A stretch of DNA of 64,000 nt from an uncultured Clostridia bacterium. Its GTDB lineage: Bacteria > Bacillota > Clostridia > Oscillospirales > Oscillospiraceae. The stretch is from NCBI GenBank assembly GCA_947173485.1, contig CAMWFH010000002.1, forward strand, positions 62,001 to 126,000, written 5' to 3'. The notes beneath the pieces are model-generated. The model was not told where the DNA came from and searched no databases. It worked only from the letters and a program-made list of their open reading frames with translations. Made by a program: the position numbers and the translations under genes. This document shows positions 53,072-60,650 of the stretch, piece by piece. Each line of letters begins with the position of its first letter. Within the stretch, counting starts at the first letter, position 1.

Positions 53072-53613
53072 AACAGCGGTTGAAACGGAATTTGGTGGTA
53101 CTGACGGTGCTGGTGTTCGTAGGGGCGGCGGTCTATCTCAACTGGCGCTATGCCGGCGAGCTGCCCGGCGAGGACGGCGGGGAGAACGTGGATAAGGTGC
53201 TGGGGGAGAGCACGCTGGTCAACGGGGAAGGGGACGAGGGGGATACGCCCGCCGTCCAGACCGACTACTTCTCCGCGGCCCGGCTGACCCGCCAGCAGGC
53301 CCGGGACAGCGCCCTGGCCCTGCTGCGGGAGGCGGCGGAGGACGAGATGGCCGGGGAGGACGCCGCGGCGGCGGCATCGGAGACCATCCAGGTCCTGGCG
53401 GGCTACGCCATCGCCGAGGCCCAGATCGAGAACCTGGTGACGGCCAGGGGCTACAAGGACTGCGTGGCCTTTATGGGCGACGGCAGCATCAGCGTGGTGG
53501 TAGACGCCGGGGAGGACGGTCTCCAGCCGGTGGACGTGGCACGGATCAGCGAGATCGTGCTGACGGAGACGGACTACACCGCCGAGCAGATCAAGGTCCT
53601 GGAGGCCAGCTGA
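53068..53613 (+). CDS. spoIIIAH: stage III sporulation protein AH
   Basis: A 181-residue protein: N-terminal helix (LVVLTVLVFVGAAVYLNW), acidic linker, then a domain with RQQARDSALALLREAAED and the conserved end (ARISEIVLTETDYTAEQIKVLEA). It pairs with SpoIIQ across the septum. It is the last gene of the operon; a terminator follows. Confidence 0.92.
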   Translation: MKQRLKRNLVVLTVLVFVGAAVYLNWRYAGELPGEDGGENVDKVLGESTLVNGEGDEGDTPAVQTDYFSAARLTRQQARDSALALLREAAEDEMAGEDAAAAASETIQVLAGYAIAEAQIENLVTARGYKDCVAFMGDGSISVVVDAGEDGLQPVDVARISEIVLTETDYTAEQIKVLEAS

Positions 53614-53630
53614 GGAGACAACGGGATAGA

Positions 53631-53675
53631 GCGTCGCCCCGGCCGGAGGCATGGACCTCCAGGCCGGGGCGGCGT
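53631..53675 (+). terminator. terminator of the spoIIIA operon
   Basis: GCGTCGCCCCGGCC / GGCCGGGGCGGCGT stem with an inner GGAGG/CCTCC pairing. Very stable, short T content after it. Confidence 0.65.
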
Positions 53676-53701
53676 TATGCTGTTCCTTCCTGCAATGGGG
53701 G

Positions 53702-53730
53702 TTGAACGCCGGTCAGATCTATGCTATACT
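53702..53730 (+). promoter_or_regulatory. promoter of the 221-residue membrane protein
   Basis: TTGAAC (53702-53707), 17-base spacer, TATACT (53725-53730), about 70 bases before the start codon. Confidence 0.6.
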
Positions 53731-53798
53731 TTAGGCGGGTCGATCTGACGAACAAAATATGAGGTCCTTGAGATCATTAGAAAAAAGGAGAGGGTCCT

Positions 53799-54464
53799 TT
53801 GAGACTTTTTGGTCATTATGAGACCGTTCCTGTCCGGGGCACCCACCGGAAGGCAAAGGTCTATGCCCCCAGTCTGATAAAGCACATCCTCATCTCCCTC
53901 ATCATCGCTCTGGTCCCGCTGATCACAGTGCTTTCCTATGCGCACGACATGGAGACGATCATCCAAGAGATGAAGAGCGGGGCTTCCATCGGGTTTTCTA
54001 TTTTCATGCTGGCGATGGCGCTGATAGTTTTTTATGCGAACCGGATGTTCGCCCGAGACACGCAGAGGATGCTGTCCGGGGAGCTGACAGCCCGGACCGG
54101 GGTACTGTGGGCCATCGGCCAGCAGTCGCGCTCCGGGCCCTGCCGTCTGGCCATCGAGACCCAGGACGCCGCCGGGGCCCCGCTCCGAAACGAGATCTAC
54201 CGTATCCCGGAGACGCTTTACAAGGGATATATGGAGAAGCGGGCCGGTTCCGCCTGGTTGGTAGAGCTGGCGGTCCTGCCTCCCCTTACTGGCCCGGAAT
54301 TTGTCGAGCAGAGTTTTCTTCCCCCTGTCGAGGGAGCTGCCCCGGACCCCATGGGCTTTGGGGAGATGCCGGTCTCCCGGGCGGAGGTGGCGGATATCTT
54401 TTACCTGGCGCGCCAGCCCTACGGGTGCGACACTGGCTGCAGCTCGCTGTTTTCCCGCCGGTGA
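53799..54464 (+). CDS. two-helix membrane protein of unknown function
   Basis: A 221-residue protein. Two membrane helices at about 27-47 and 64-80 (ILISLIIALVPLITVL, IGFSIFMLAMALIVFY), followed by a cytoplasmic domain of about 140 residues without known motif. It starts with TTG 53799 behind AAAAAGGAGAGGGTCC. It has its own promoter and a terminator at 54482, so it is monocistronic. Confidence 0.65.
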   Translation: MRLFGHYETVPVRGTHRKAKVYAPSLIKHILISLIIALVPLITVLSYAHDMETIIQEMKSGASIGFSIFMLAMALIVFYANRMFARDTQRMLSGELTARTGVLWAIGQQSRSGPCRLAIETQDAAGAPLRNEIYRIPETLYKGYMEKRAGSAWLVELAVLPPLTGPEFVEQSFLPPVEGAAPDPMGFGEMPVSRAEVADIFYLARQPYGCDTGCSSLFSRR

Positions 54465-54481
54465 CCTTCATAGTCCATGAG

Positions 54482-54521
54482 ACAACGCCTCATATGAAGC
54501 ATGGGACGTTGTTTTTGCTTT
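54482..54521 (+). terminator. terminator after the membrane protein gene
   Basis: ACAACGCCTCAT...ATGGGACGTTGT stem followed by TTTT. Confidence 0.7.
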
Positions 54522-54564
54522 TATTGAGTACGGTAAATACCATATCATCTGTTGGATACGATAT

Positions 54565-54662
54565 TTAGGAGGCTGGAACGATGTTTTGGAAGCGCCGCAA
54601 AGAAGAGGTCCCCAGCTACGATAAGACCGGGAAGATCCCGGTCATCCGCGCCAGCATCTGCA
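54565..54662 (+). repeat. 98-bp direct repeat, left copy
   Basis: Ribosome binding site and first 27 codons of the small gene at 55475; 96 of 98 bases match 55459-55556. Together the copies frame the toxin-antitoxin pair. Confidence 0.9.
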
Positions 54663-54676
54663 TAGGGCTATCATAA
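54581..54676 (+). pseudogene. truncated copy of the MFWKRRKEE small gene
   Basis: Starts MFWKRRKEEVPSYDKTGK like the intact 73-residue gene at 55475 but ends after 31 codons at a TAA, where homology to the intact copy stops. The ribosome site AGGAGG is retained. Probably the 5' end of a duplicated or interrupted gene. Confidence 0.75.
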
Positions 54677-54681
54677 AAAAC

Positions 54682-55020
54682 TCAAAGATCGTTTGGCTCT
54701 GCTTCATCCAAAAGCCTTGCAATATCGCGCCCAGCATAGACGATCCTAACGATCTGGACGAGCTGGTGCGTAGTGTCTACAGAATAAAGTATTTTATATT
54801 TTTTTACAAGCATTTTCCGAATCTCCAGTGATCGGAGTCTGGGGTCATCCTCAAAAGGGCAGCGCTCAGGCATATGTTCTAAACTATTGATCTCTCTTTT
54901 CAAGAGCTGATAAAGAGCCTTTGCGGTTTGCCGTTCGTGAAGCGTTTGACTGATATAACATACGATATCCGTTAAGTCGGCCTGCGCATGGGCACTGATC
55001 TCAATTTGAAATTTTGTCAT
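54682..55020 (-). CDS. RelE/ParE-family toxin
   Basis: A 112-residue toxin-fold protein: EISAHAQADLTDIVCYISQTLH (helix 1), REINSLEHMPERCPFEDDP, IRKMLVKKYKILYSVD and VQIVRIVYAGRDI, the ParE/RelE-superfamily layout. Such toxins cleave ribosome-bound mRNA or poison gyrase; which one cannot be told. The start overlaps the antitoxin stop by 4 bases (ATGA). AT-richer than its surroundings. Confidence 0.9.
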   Translation of the reverse strand: MTKFQIEISAHAQADLTDIVCYISQTLHERQTAKALYQLLKREINSLEHMPERCPFEDDPRLRSLEIRKMLVKKYKILYSVDTTHQLVQIVRIVYAGRDIARLLDEAEPNDL

Positions 55021-55322
55021 AGATCAAATCTTGTCTCCAATTCTTGGAACACATCTACTGCCGGACGGGTCCGGCCAGCGGCAAGATCGTCATGACCGCG
55101 CTTTACCTCCTCATAGAACTCGTCCTTTGTCAGCTGGCCTGCCACAACAGGGGGCTTAGCAGGCAGTGTCACCTCAAAGGGGAGCCCACGATGGAGGACG
55201 ATCTGGTTCAGGAAGATATTGATCGCGCTGGACATCGGCATACCGAGCTGGGACAAGATATCTTCCGCCTGCTCTTTCAAAGAGGTGTCCACTCTGGCAA
55301 AGATGTTGGCGGTTTTTGCCAT
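55017..55322 (-). CDS. RelB/DinJ-family antitoxin
   Basis: A 101-residue protein: MAKTANIFARVDTSLKEQAEDILSQLGMPMSSAINIFLNQIVLHRGLPFEV is the ribbon-helix-helix start of DinJ/RelB antitoxins, followed by a C-terminal toxin-binding tail. ATG 55322 is preferred to GTG 55331 on family start and spacing. It neutralises the downstream toxin and should repress its own operon. Confidence 0.92.
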   Translation of the reverse strand: MAKTANIFARVDTSLKEQAEDILSQLGMPMSSAINIFLNQIVLHRGLPFEVTLPAKPPVVAGQLTKDEFYEEVKRGHDDLAAGRTRPAVDVFQELETRFDL

Positions 55323-55383
55323 GTATATCACATCCTTTCAGCCTTTATTATACGCTGTTGTCCGTACGATAGCAAGCATTATT

Positions 55384-55420
55384 TTGACTATGCCAAAAGG
55401 CAAAAAGTATAGTATACTAT
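55384..55420 (+). promoter_or_regulatory. promoter of the 73-residue gene with palindrome
   Basis: TTGACT (55384-55389), 18-base spacer, TATAGT (55408-55413). The perfect palindrome ATAGTATACTAT (55409-55420) covers the -10 and may be bound by a regulator, possibly the adjacent RHH antitoxin. Confidence 0.5.
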
Positions 55421-55458
55421 CCTTGTCATCCCCACAGGGCCAGTAGCCCTTACTTTAC

Positions 55459-55556
55459 TTAGGAGGCTGGAACGATGTTTTGGAAGCGCCGCAAAGAAGA
55501 GATTCCCAGCTACGATAAGACCGGGAAGATCCCGGTCATCCGCGCCAGCATCTGCA
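55459..55556 (+). repeat. 98-bp direct repeat, right copy
   Basis: Start of the intact small gene; matches 54565-54662 with two mismatches (near codon 10). Confidence 0.9.
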
Positions 55557-55696
55557 CAGGGGAGCAGGTAGCCGGGTTCAAGGACGCCGTGACCGGGCGG
55601 TTCGAGGAGATCATGCTGCTCCGCAGCGAGGCCGACCTCCAGACGTTCCTGCGCCAGTACGGGGTAGAGGAGGCGGATATCAAGCGGGAGTGGTGA
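55475..55696 (+). CDS. small conserved protein (family sometimes labelled aspartate dehydrogenase)
   Basis: A 73-residue protein with IPVIRASICTGEQVAGFKD and GRFEEIMLLRSEADLQTFLRQYGV. Similar small Clostridia proteins exist and are often mislabelled aspartate dehydrogenase in databases (from memory); it is far too short for that enzyme. No function known. AGGAGG lies 8 bases before the ATG. Its first 27 codons are duplicated at 54581. Confidence 0.8.
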   Translation: MFWKRRKEEIPSYDKTGKIPVIRASICTGEQVAGFKDAVTGRFEEIMLLRSEADLQTFLRQYGVEEADIKREW

Positions 55697-55811
55697 CGGG
55701 GCATCGGGCCGGACACTCATTCTGTATCAGATATATCTGATAAAAGGACCATATTCGATTGACAGAAAGATATGACATATGATATCCTGTCCAGGAAAGG
55801 AACTGATAGCT

Positions 55812-56990
55812 ATGGTCATTCGAGAGCGCTATTTGTCGAAGATACGCCCCTTTATCGGGAAGGATGTCATCAAGGTGCTGACCGGCATCCGGCGCTGCGG
55901 GAAGAGCGTCCTGCTGGAGCAGATCCGTGATGAGATCGGCAGTCCCAACACGATCTTCCTGAACTTTGAGGACCTGGGCAACCGGCACCTGTGTACCTAT
56001 GACGCCCTACACGACTATGTGTGCGAGAGAATCGGCAGCAGCAGGGAGCCGTTCTATCTGTTCTTCGATGAGATACAGGAGGTGCAGGGCTGGGAGAAGG
56101 CCGTCAACTCCCTGCGTGTGAGGACCCATGCGGATATCTATATCACCGGCTCCAATTCCCAGCTGCTCTCCGGCGAGCTGGCGACCTATATCGCGGGGCG
56201 GTACGTCTCCTTCGTAGTCTACCCTTTCTCCTACGCGGAGTTTAAGACCGTCAGCGGGGACTATACCTTTGACAACTATATCCGCTGCGGCGGGATGCCC
56301 TTCCTGGCCAGCGTCCATTTCGAGGAGGCGGTCAGCCGGCGGTATCTACAGGATATCTTCCATTCGGTGGTGCTGAAGGATATCGTCAAGCGCAACAACA
56401 TCCGGGACGTTGACCTTCTGGAGCGTATCATCGCCTACGCCCTGGCCAACGTGGGAAGGAGCTTTTCAGCTACCAGTATCTCTAAATTTTTCAAGGCGGA
56501 ACACCGCACCGTGGCCCCGGAGACGATCCTGAATTATCTGCGGGCCTGCGAGGAGGCGTACCTGCTGTACCGCTTCAAAAGCCAGGACATCCACGGCAAG
56601 AAAGTCCTGAAGGTCAATGAGAAGTATTATGTGGCGGACCACGGCCTGCGGGAGGCGGTCACCGGCGAGAATTGGCAGGACGTGGAGATCGTCCTGGAGA
56701 ATATCGTAGGTCTGGAGCTGCTCCGCCGGGGATACCAGGTCCGCATTGGACGGATAGGGACAAGGGAGATCGACTTCGTGGGGGAGCGGCAGGGGGACAA
56801 GCTGTATGTGCAGGTGTGCTACCTGCTCCATGACGCCTCCACCATCCAGCGGGAGTTCGGCGCCCTCCTGGAGGTCCGGGACAACTACCCCAAGCTCGTC
56901 CTCTATCAGGAGGGCTCCTTCCGTGGGAACTATGAGGGCATCCCGGCGGTCAGGATCGAGGATTGGCTGCTGGAGGAGCCCCAGGACTGA
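55812..56990 (+). CDS. AAA_14 ATPase with DUF4143 C-terminal domain
   Basis: A 392-residue protein: Walker A GIRRCGKS (about 24-31), Walker B-type FYLFFDEIQEV, TGSNSQLLSGELATYIAGR, then DUF4143 with a winged-helix part and a restriction-nuclease-like end (LLRRGYQVRIGRIGTREIDFV...LYVQV). The family is abundant in anaerobes; roles in DNA handling are suspected but unproven. ATG 55812 is chosen (AAAGGAAC upstream). The palindromic promoter region of the previous gene is 400 bases away. Confidence 0.9.
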   Translation: MVIRERYLSKIRPFIGKDVIKVLTGIRRCGKSVLLEQIRDEIGSPNTIFLNFEDLGNRHLCTYDALHDYVCERIGSSREPFYLFFDEIQEVQGWEKAVNSLRVRTHADIYITGSNSQLLSGELATYIAGRYVSFVVYPFSYAEFKTVSGDYTFDNYIRCGGMPFLASVHFEEAVSRRYLQDIFHSVVLKDIVKRNNIRDVDLLERIIAYALANVGRSFSATSISKFFKAEHRTVAPETILNYLRACEEAYLLYRFKSQDIHGKKVLKVNEKYYVADHGLREAVTGENWQDVEIVLENIVGLELLRRGYQVRIGRIGTREIDFVGERQGDKLYVQVCYLLHDASTIQREFGALLEVRDNYPKLVLYQEGSFRGNYEGIPAVRIEDWLLEEPQD

Positions 56991-57058
56991 TCGGAGCGCC
57001 CCTGCGTAAAAAGAAGAGCGTCCCCCGGCGGGGCCATATGACAAAAGGAGGCTGCGGC

Positions 57059-57751
57059 ATGACGTATGTGCTGTCCGACCTGCATGGTCGTTTTGACAAG
57101 TATAAAGAGATGCTCTCGTATATCGAGTTCGCCCCGGAGGATACGCTCTATGTGCTGGGGGACGTGATCGACCGGGGCCCTGACGGCGTCCAGATCCTAC
57201 AGGATATGATGGGCCGGGCCAACGTGCTGCCGCTCCTGGGGAACCATGAGTTCACCGCCGCGGTCTGCATCCCCTGGCTCCTGAAGGAGGTGACGGAGAA
57301 GAGCATCGCCGCTCTGGATGAGACCCAGCTCGCCGCCCTCAGTGAGTGGCTCGTCAACGGAGGCGGGCCCACCATCCAGGGACTGAAGGCGATCGGCCGG
57401 GAGGAGCGGGAGGACCTTTTGGAGTATCTGGGGGAGATGGAACTGTATGTCCAGGTGGAGGCCGGGGGCAGGCGGTTCCTGCTGACCCACTCCGCCCTGG
57501 ACCACTTTTCCCCGGACAAGGCCCTGGAGGACTACGAGCTGGAGGACTTCCTCTTCGGCCGCCCCGAGCCGGACGCGGTCTACTACCAAGACCAGATCCT
57601 GGTCTTTGGCCACACGCCCACCCAGGTCCTGGGCAGTGGGGGAGAGATCCTCCGCCGGGAGACCTGGATCGACATCGACTGCGGCTGCGCCTTCAAGGGC
57701 GGGCAGCTGGGCTGCCTCTGTCTGGATACGATGGAGGAGTTCTATGTGTGA
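57059..57751 (+). CDS. PPP-family serine/threonine protein phosphatase / metallophosphoesterase
   Basis: A 230-residue protein with all PPP motifs: SDLHGRFDKY (GDxHG variant with Ser), GDVIDRGPDG, GNHEF, the later His in LLTHSALD and FGHTPT. This is like lambda phosphatase, PrpA and bacterial diadenosine-tetraphosphatase relatives. It hydrolyses phosphoesters with two metal ions. ATG 57059 has AAAAGGAGG 8 bases before; the longer frame is spacer. It overlaps the next gene by 8 bases. Confidence 0.9.
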   Translation: MTYVLSDLHGRFDKYKEMLSYIEFAPEDTLYVLGDVIDRGPDGVQILQDMMGRANVLPLLGNHEFTAAVCIPWLLKEVTEKSIAALDETQLAALSEWLVNGGGPTIQGLKAIGREEREDLLEYLGEMELYVQVEAGGRRFLLTHSALDHFSPDKALEDYELEDFLFGRPEPDAVYYQDQILVFGHTPTQVLGSGGEILRRETWIDIDCGCAFKGGQLGCLCLDTMEEFYV

Positions 57752-58383
57752 CGCCGTGGAGGGAGCGCCGTCATGGGAGGAGCTGCGCCAGGCGTTGGAG
57801 CGGGCGCGGCCGGCGGATGCCGGCCTGGAGCAGTTCGGCGCGAAGGCCCATCAGTACCGGTGGGCGCCGCCAGCTGATCTGACGGAGGTCGAGAGATTTG
57901 AGCGGGAGATCGGGACCCGCCTGCCGGAGGACTACCGCGCCTTCCTCCTGCAAGCCGGGAACGGCGGGGCCGGTCCTTTTTATGGGCTGTTCTCTTTGGA
58001 GCAGGTGCGCGGGGCCTGGGCTGAAGCTCCGGCTGTGTCAAAGCACGGTCCGCGCCTGGGATGAGGAGGAGCGCCGCGTGACCCTTCGCTGGCCGGACAG
58101 CCACCTCCCGCCGGCCCCTTACTATTACGATCTCCGCGACTGGTCCGCGATCGGACGGATGTCCGCCCTGCGGGACCTCGCCATCACGGAGATCTGCGTG
58201 GAGGACTTCTCCTTTTTGGCGCGATGTAAGGAACTGCGGACGCTGTCGCTCCGCAATACGAACTTTACGGACTGCCGTATGCTGCTGGAGCTGCCCAAGC
58301 TCAGGACCATGGACCTCAGCCTGTGCCGATTGACCTACACGGAGGCCCTGGAGGAGCTGCAAGGGGTGGATATCAGGCGATAG
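57744..58383 (+). pseudogene. frameshifted SUKH (SMI1/KNR4) - leucine-rich gene
   Basis: The first frame (57744-58064) encodes a SUKH domain: LTEVERFEREIGTRLPEDYRAFLLQAGNGGAGPFYGLFSLEQV, then loses sense. The +1 frame continues from about 58030 to 58383 with VRAWDEEERRVTLRWP and leucine-rich units (LRDLAITEICVEDFSFLARCKELRTLSL...LPKLRTMDL). Joined, they would make one protein of about 210 residues. One extra base, or two missing, near 58020-58060 explains the break; a sequencing error is also possible. The start overlaps the phosphatase stop. Confidence 0.75.
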
Positions 58384-58450
58384 GTCTGTGTCTCTATCGG
58401 GGAGAGGGGATGCAAGGGACGGCATGATCGTAGAGCAAGAAGAGTTTGCA

Positions 58451-58486
58451 AAAAAGCGGATAGCACTGGTACCGGTGCTATCCGCT
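58451..58486 (-). terminator. terminator of the minus-strand two-gene unit
   Basis: On the minus strand: AGCGGATAGCAC / GTGCTATCCGCT stem with an 8-base loop, followed by TTTTT, directly after the stop of the 58487 gene. Confidence 0.85.
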
Positions 58487-58975
58487 TCACTTCTGGCCCC
58501 GCTGCTCCCGCAGAGAGCTTTTTGAGATCGCGCTCTGTAAGGTCCATGATAAAAAGTGTGGATGGGATGGGGCCATGACCCGCCGTGTCCTTTTGCGGGC
58601 CGCCCGCTGGATATGCTCCCGATACTCGCCGGCATCGGAGAGGTCCAGAAAGGCTCCCGGCTCCGGCAGCAGCTCCTCCGGGATCGTGCCGGGCTGCTGG
58701 TGGAACCGCTCGCCGTCCCACCGCAGGACGAATGTGACCCCTTTGCAGGAGCGAAAGACTTCGTCCAGCGGGATACGGTCGTCCAGCATCTCCAGCAGCG
58801 CCTTTTCCGTCACCTGTGCGACAGCCCACTCCTCCGAGAGCTTGCAGCAGGAGCAGAGATAGCGGGTGCCCTGGATGTCGGTACAGACGAACAGGATGGG
58901 CTCATCGTACGCGTAAAAAACATATTCAAGTGTCATATCCCCCACATAGGGGATGTTTTTGAAATAAACATTCAT
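58487..58975 (-). CDS. unknown protein, DUF6575-like
   Basis: A 162-residue protein: MNVYFKNIPYVGDMTLEYVFYAYDEPILFVCTD, then YLCSCCKLSEEWAVAQVTEKALLEMLDDRIPL. This resembles a family I recall as DUF6575, found near immunity genes; tentative. ATG 58975 lies 2 bases after the upstream gene stop, so translation is coupled; the ribosome site (CAGGTG) is weak. Soluble. Confidence 0.65.
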   Translation of the reverse strand: MNVYFKNIPYVGDMTLEYVFYAYDEPILFVCTDIQGTRYLCSCCKLSEEWAVAQVTEKALLEMLDDRIPLDEVFRSCKGVTFVLRWDGERFHQQPGTIPEELLPEPGAFLDLSDAGEYREHIQRAARKRTRRVMAPSHPHFLSWTLQSAISKSSLREQRGQK

Positions 58976-58977
58976 AT

Positions 58978-59571
58978 TCACACCTGACAAGCAGTCTGTT
59001 CCTCCCGGCCGCATACCTCGAACCGGGGACTTGGGTCCATGTCCTGATACAGCCACCAGTCCACATGACTTCCTGCGTTCGGCTCGCGCTCTATCGTCCT
59101 TTGGACCGGACCTTCTTCAAAGCGCGCTTCCCCGTAGGCGATGATAGGGCGGGGATAGTGCCGCCGGAGGCATTTCAGGATATGTAAGGCATCGCTTTTT
59201 TCATAGAAGCAGGAGGTCGAGTAGGTGCCCGGCTGGCGCAGGGCGGCATCGTCCATCCAATGGGGCCGGGGCCGCAGCCCCCGTACGACTTCTTCATAGG
59301 AGCTGAGGAACGCATCTTTGCACAGTACCCCGCCAGTACAGATCCGATAGACGGGGATACGGATGGGCTGGATGGCAGACGGTAGGATATCGCTCTCAAA
59401 GTCGGATGGGAAACAAGCGGGAAAAGGGGGGTGCTGTTCCTCCGTATCCAGATCACCTCTGGCCTTTTGTGATCGAGGGTCCATCTTCAAGTATGGCCTA
59501 TATATTTCGTCATCATTATTATAGCAAAAGTCCACTGGTCCGTCAATCCAAAAGAAACTGCTTTTTGCCAT
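58978..59571 (-). CDS. unrecognised 197-residue protein
   Basis: A soluble protein with no motif known to me: SFFWIDGPVDFCYNNDDEIYRPYL at the start, CFYEKSDALHILKCLRRHYPRPIIAYGEA and HVDWWLYQDMDPSPRFEV toward the end. Aromatic-rich, two-gene unit with the DUF6575-like gene, in a stretch of immunity-type genes. An immunity or toxin-binding role is only a guess. Confidence 0.6.
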   Translation of the reverse strand: MAKSSFFWIDGPVDFCYNNDDEIYRPYLKMDPRSQKARGDLDTEEQHPPFPACFPSDFESDILPSAIQPIRIPVYRICTGGVLCKDAFLSSYEEVVRGLRPRPHWMDDAALRQPGTYSTSCFYEKSDALHILKCLRRHYPRPIIAYGEARFEEGPVQRTIEREPNAGSHVDWWLYQDMDPSPRFEVCGREEQTACQV

Positions 59572-59615
59572 TTTGCAGCCCTCCGGCGCTCCTGGGAAAA
59601 AGTCGGGAAGGGTGG

Positions 59616-59644
59616 TTGTTTTTTCCCCGCCGGTGTGCTATACT
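59616..59644 (+). promoter_or_regulatory. promoter of the Asp23-nusB unit
   Basis: TTGTTT (59616-59621), 17-base spacer, TATACT (59639-59644), about 50 bases before the Asp23 ATG. Confidence 0.65.
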
Positions 59645-59701
59645 ACCAACGTATTTTTGCGTTGCTATGGCAGACCGATATATCTGAGAGGAGTTTTAGC
59701 G

Positions 59702-60043
59702 ATGAACGAGAGCAAGGACTATATCACCCACCCCGATGAGATGGGGACCATCCATATCTCCGAGGACGTGCTGGCCGCCATCGCTGCCAGTGCCGCCGAC
59801 GAGGTGGAGGGGGTCAGCGGACTGCTGAACGTGTCCGGCACCAAGCGCAGTGCCTCCAAGGGCGTCCGCCTGACCAGGAAGGACGAGGGCACCGTGATCG
59901 ACCTCTACCTGATGATCAAGTACGGCCAGGCCATCCCCGAGGTGGCGGAGCGGGTCCAGTCCGCGGTGGCCGGCGCTATGGGGGCCATGGCCGGCTTCGA
60001 GCCCGCCGCGGTGAATGTCCATGTGGGCGGCGTGAGCTTCTGA
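59702..60043 (+). CDS. Asp23/Gls24 family envelope stress protein
   Basis: A 113-residue protein: GTIHISEDVLAAIAASAADEVEGVSGL and the closing NVHVGGVSF are the Asp23 signature. In Firmicutes the family is membrane-associated and linked to cell-envelope homeostasis. It lies directly before nusB, 3 bases apart, the usual Clostridia order. Confidence 0.92.
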   Translation: MNESKDYITHPDEMGTIHISEDVLAAIAASAADEVEGVSGLLNVSGTKRSASKGVRLTRKDEGTVIDLYLMIKYGQAIPEVAERVQSAVAGAMGAMAGFEPAAVNVHVGGVSF

Positions 60044-60046
60044 GCT

Positions 60047-60490
60047 ATGGTCAGAAGTACCGCTAGAGAGATCGCCATCCACCTCTCCTATGAGCTGGCC
60101 TTCACTTCCCTGACCGTGGAGGAGCTGCTGGAGCGGCGGCTGGACCCGGCCTGCTTCGCTGCCCTGGCGGAGGAGTGCGACATCTATCAGGAGATGCCCG
60201 GGGAGAAGCAGTCCCAGTATATCCGCCGCCTGGTCCGGGGCGTGGCGGAGCATGGGGCGGAGCTGGATGGATACATCGAGAAGTATGCCGTCGGCTGGGC
60301 CTTCGCCCGGATCCCCCTGGTGGCCTCCGCCATCATGCGGGTGGCCATGTTCGAGATCATGTATATGGACGACATCCCCAATGCCGCCGCCATCAACGAG
60401 GCGGTGGAGCTGGCCAAGAAGTATGAGAGCGACGAGGTGGTCCGGTTCATCAACGGCATCCTGGGCACCTTCCTGCGGCAGGAGGTCTGA
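60047..60490 (+). CDS. nusB: transcription antitermination factor NusB
   Basis: A 147-residue helical protein: REIAIHLSYEL at the start, LVASAIMRVAMFEIMY and the closing DEVVRFINGILGTFLRQ are NusB hallmarks. It binds boxA RNA with S10 in rRNA antitermination. Longer middle part (EECDIYQEMPGEKQSQY) than in E. coli, as in other Clostridia. A terminator follows. Confidence 0.95.
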   Translation: MVRSTAREIAIHLSYELAFTSLTVEELLERRLDPACFAALAEECDIYQEMPGEKQSQYIRRLVRGVAEHGAELDGYIEKYAVGWAFARIPLVASAIMRVAMFEIMYMDDIPNAAAINEAVELAKKYESDEVVRFINGILGTFLRQEV

Positions 60491-60497
60491 CAGAGGA

Positions 60498-60528
60498 GCG
60501 GCTGCCCCCTTCCCGGCGGCCGCTTTTT
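60498..60528 (+). terminator. terminator after nusB
   Basis: GCGGC-TGCC against GGCG-GCCGC, followed by TTTTT. Confidence 0.75.
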
Positions 60529-60571
60529 GCCGCCCGCCTTTCGGCATTTTGTTAAATTTTGTTTTACCCCC

Positions 60572-60600
60572 TTTCCAAAACGGCGAAACTATATTATAGT
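60572..60600 (+). promoter_or_regulatory. candidate promoter of pyrH-frr-uppS-cdsA-dxr
   Basis: TTTCCA, 17-base spacer, TATAGT, in an AT-rich stretch 50 bases before pyrH. Confidence 0.5.
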
Positions 60601-60650
60601 AGAGAGCGTGAAATGCAGCCCGTGTCCGGGCGGTAAGGAGGATGGTGCCC

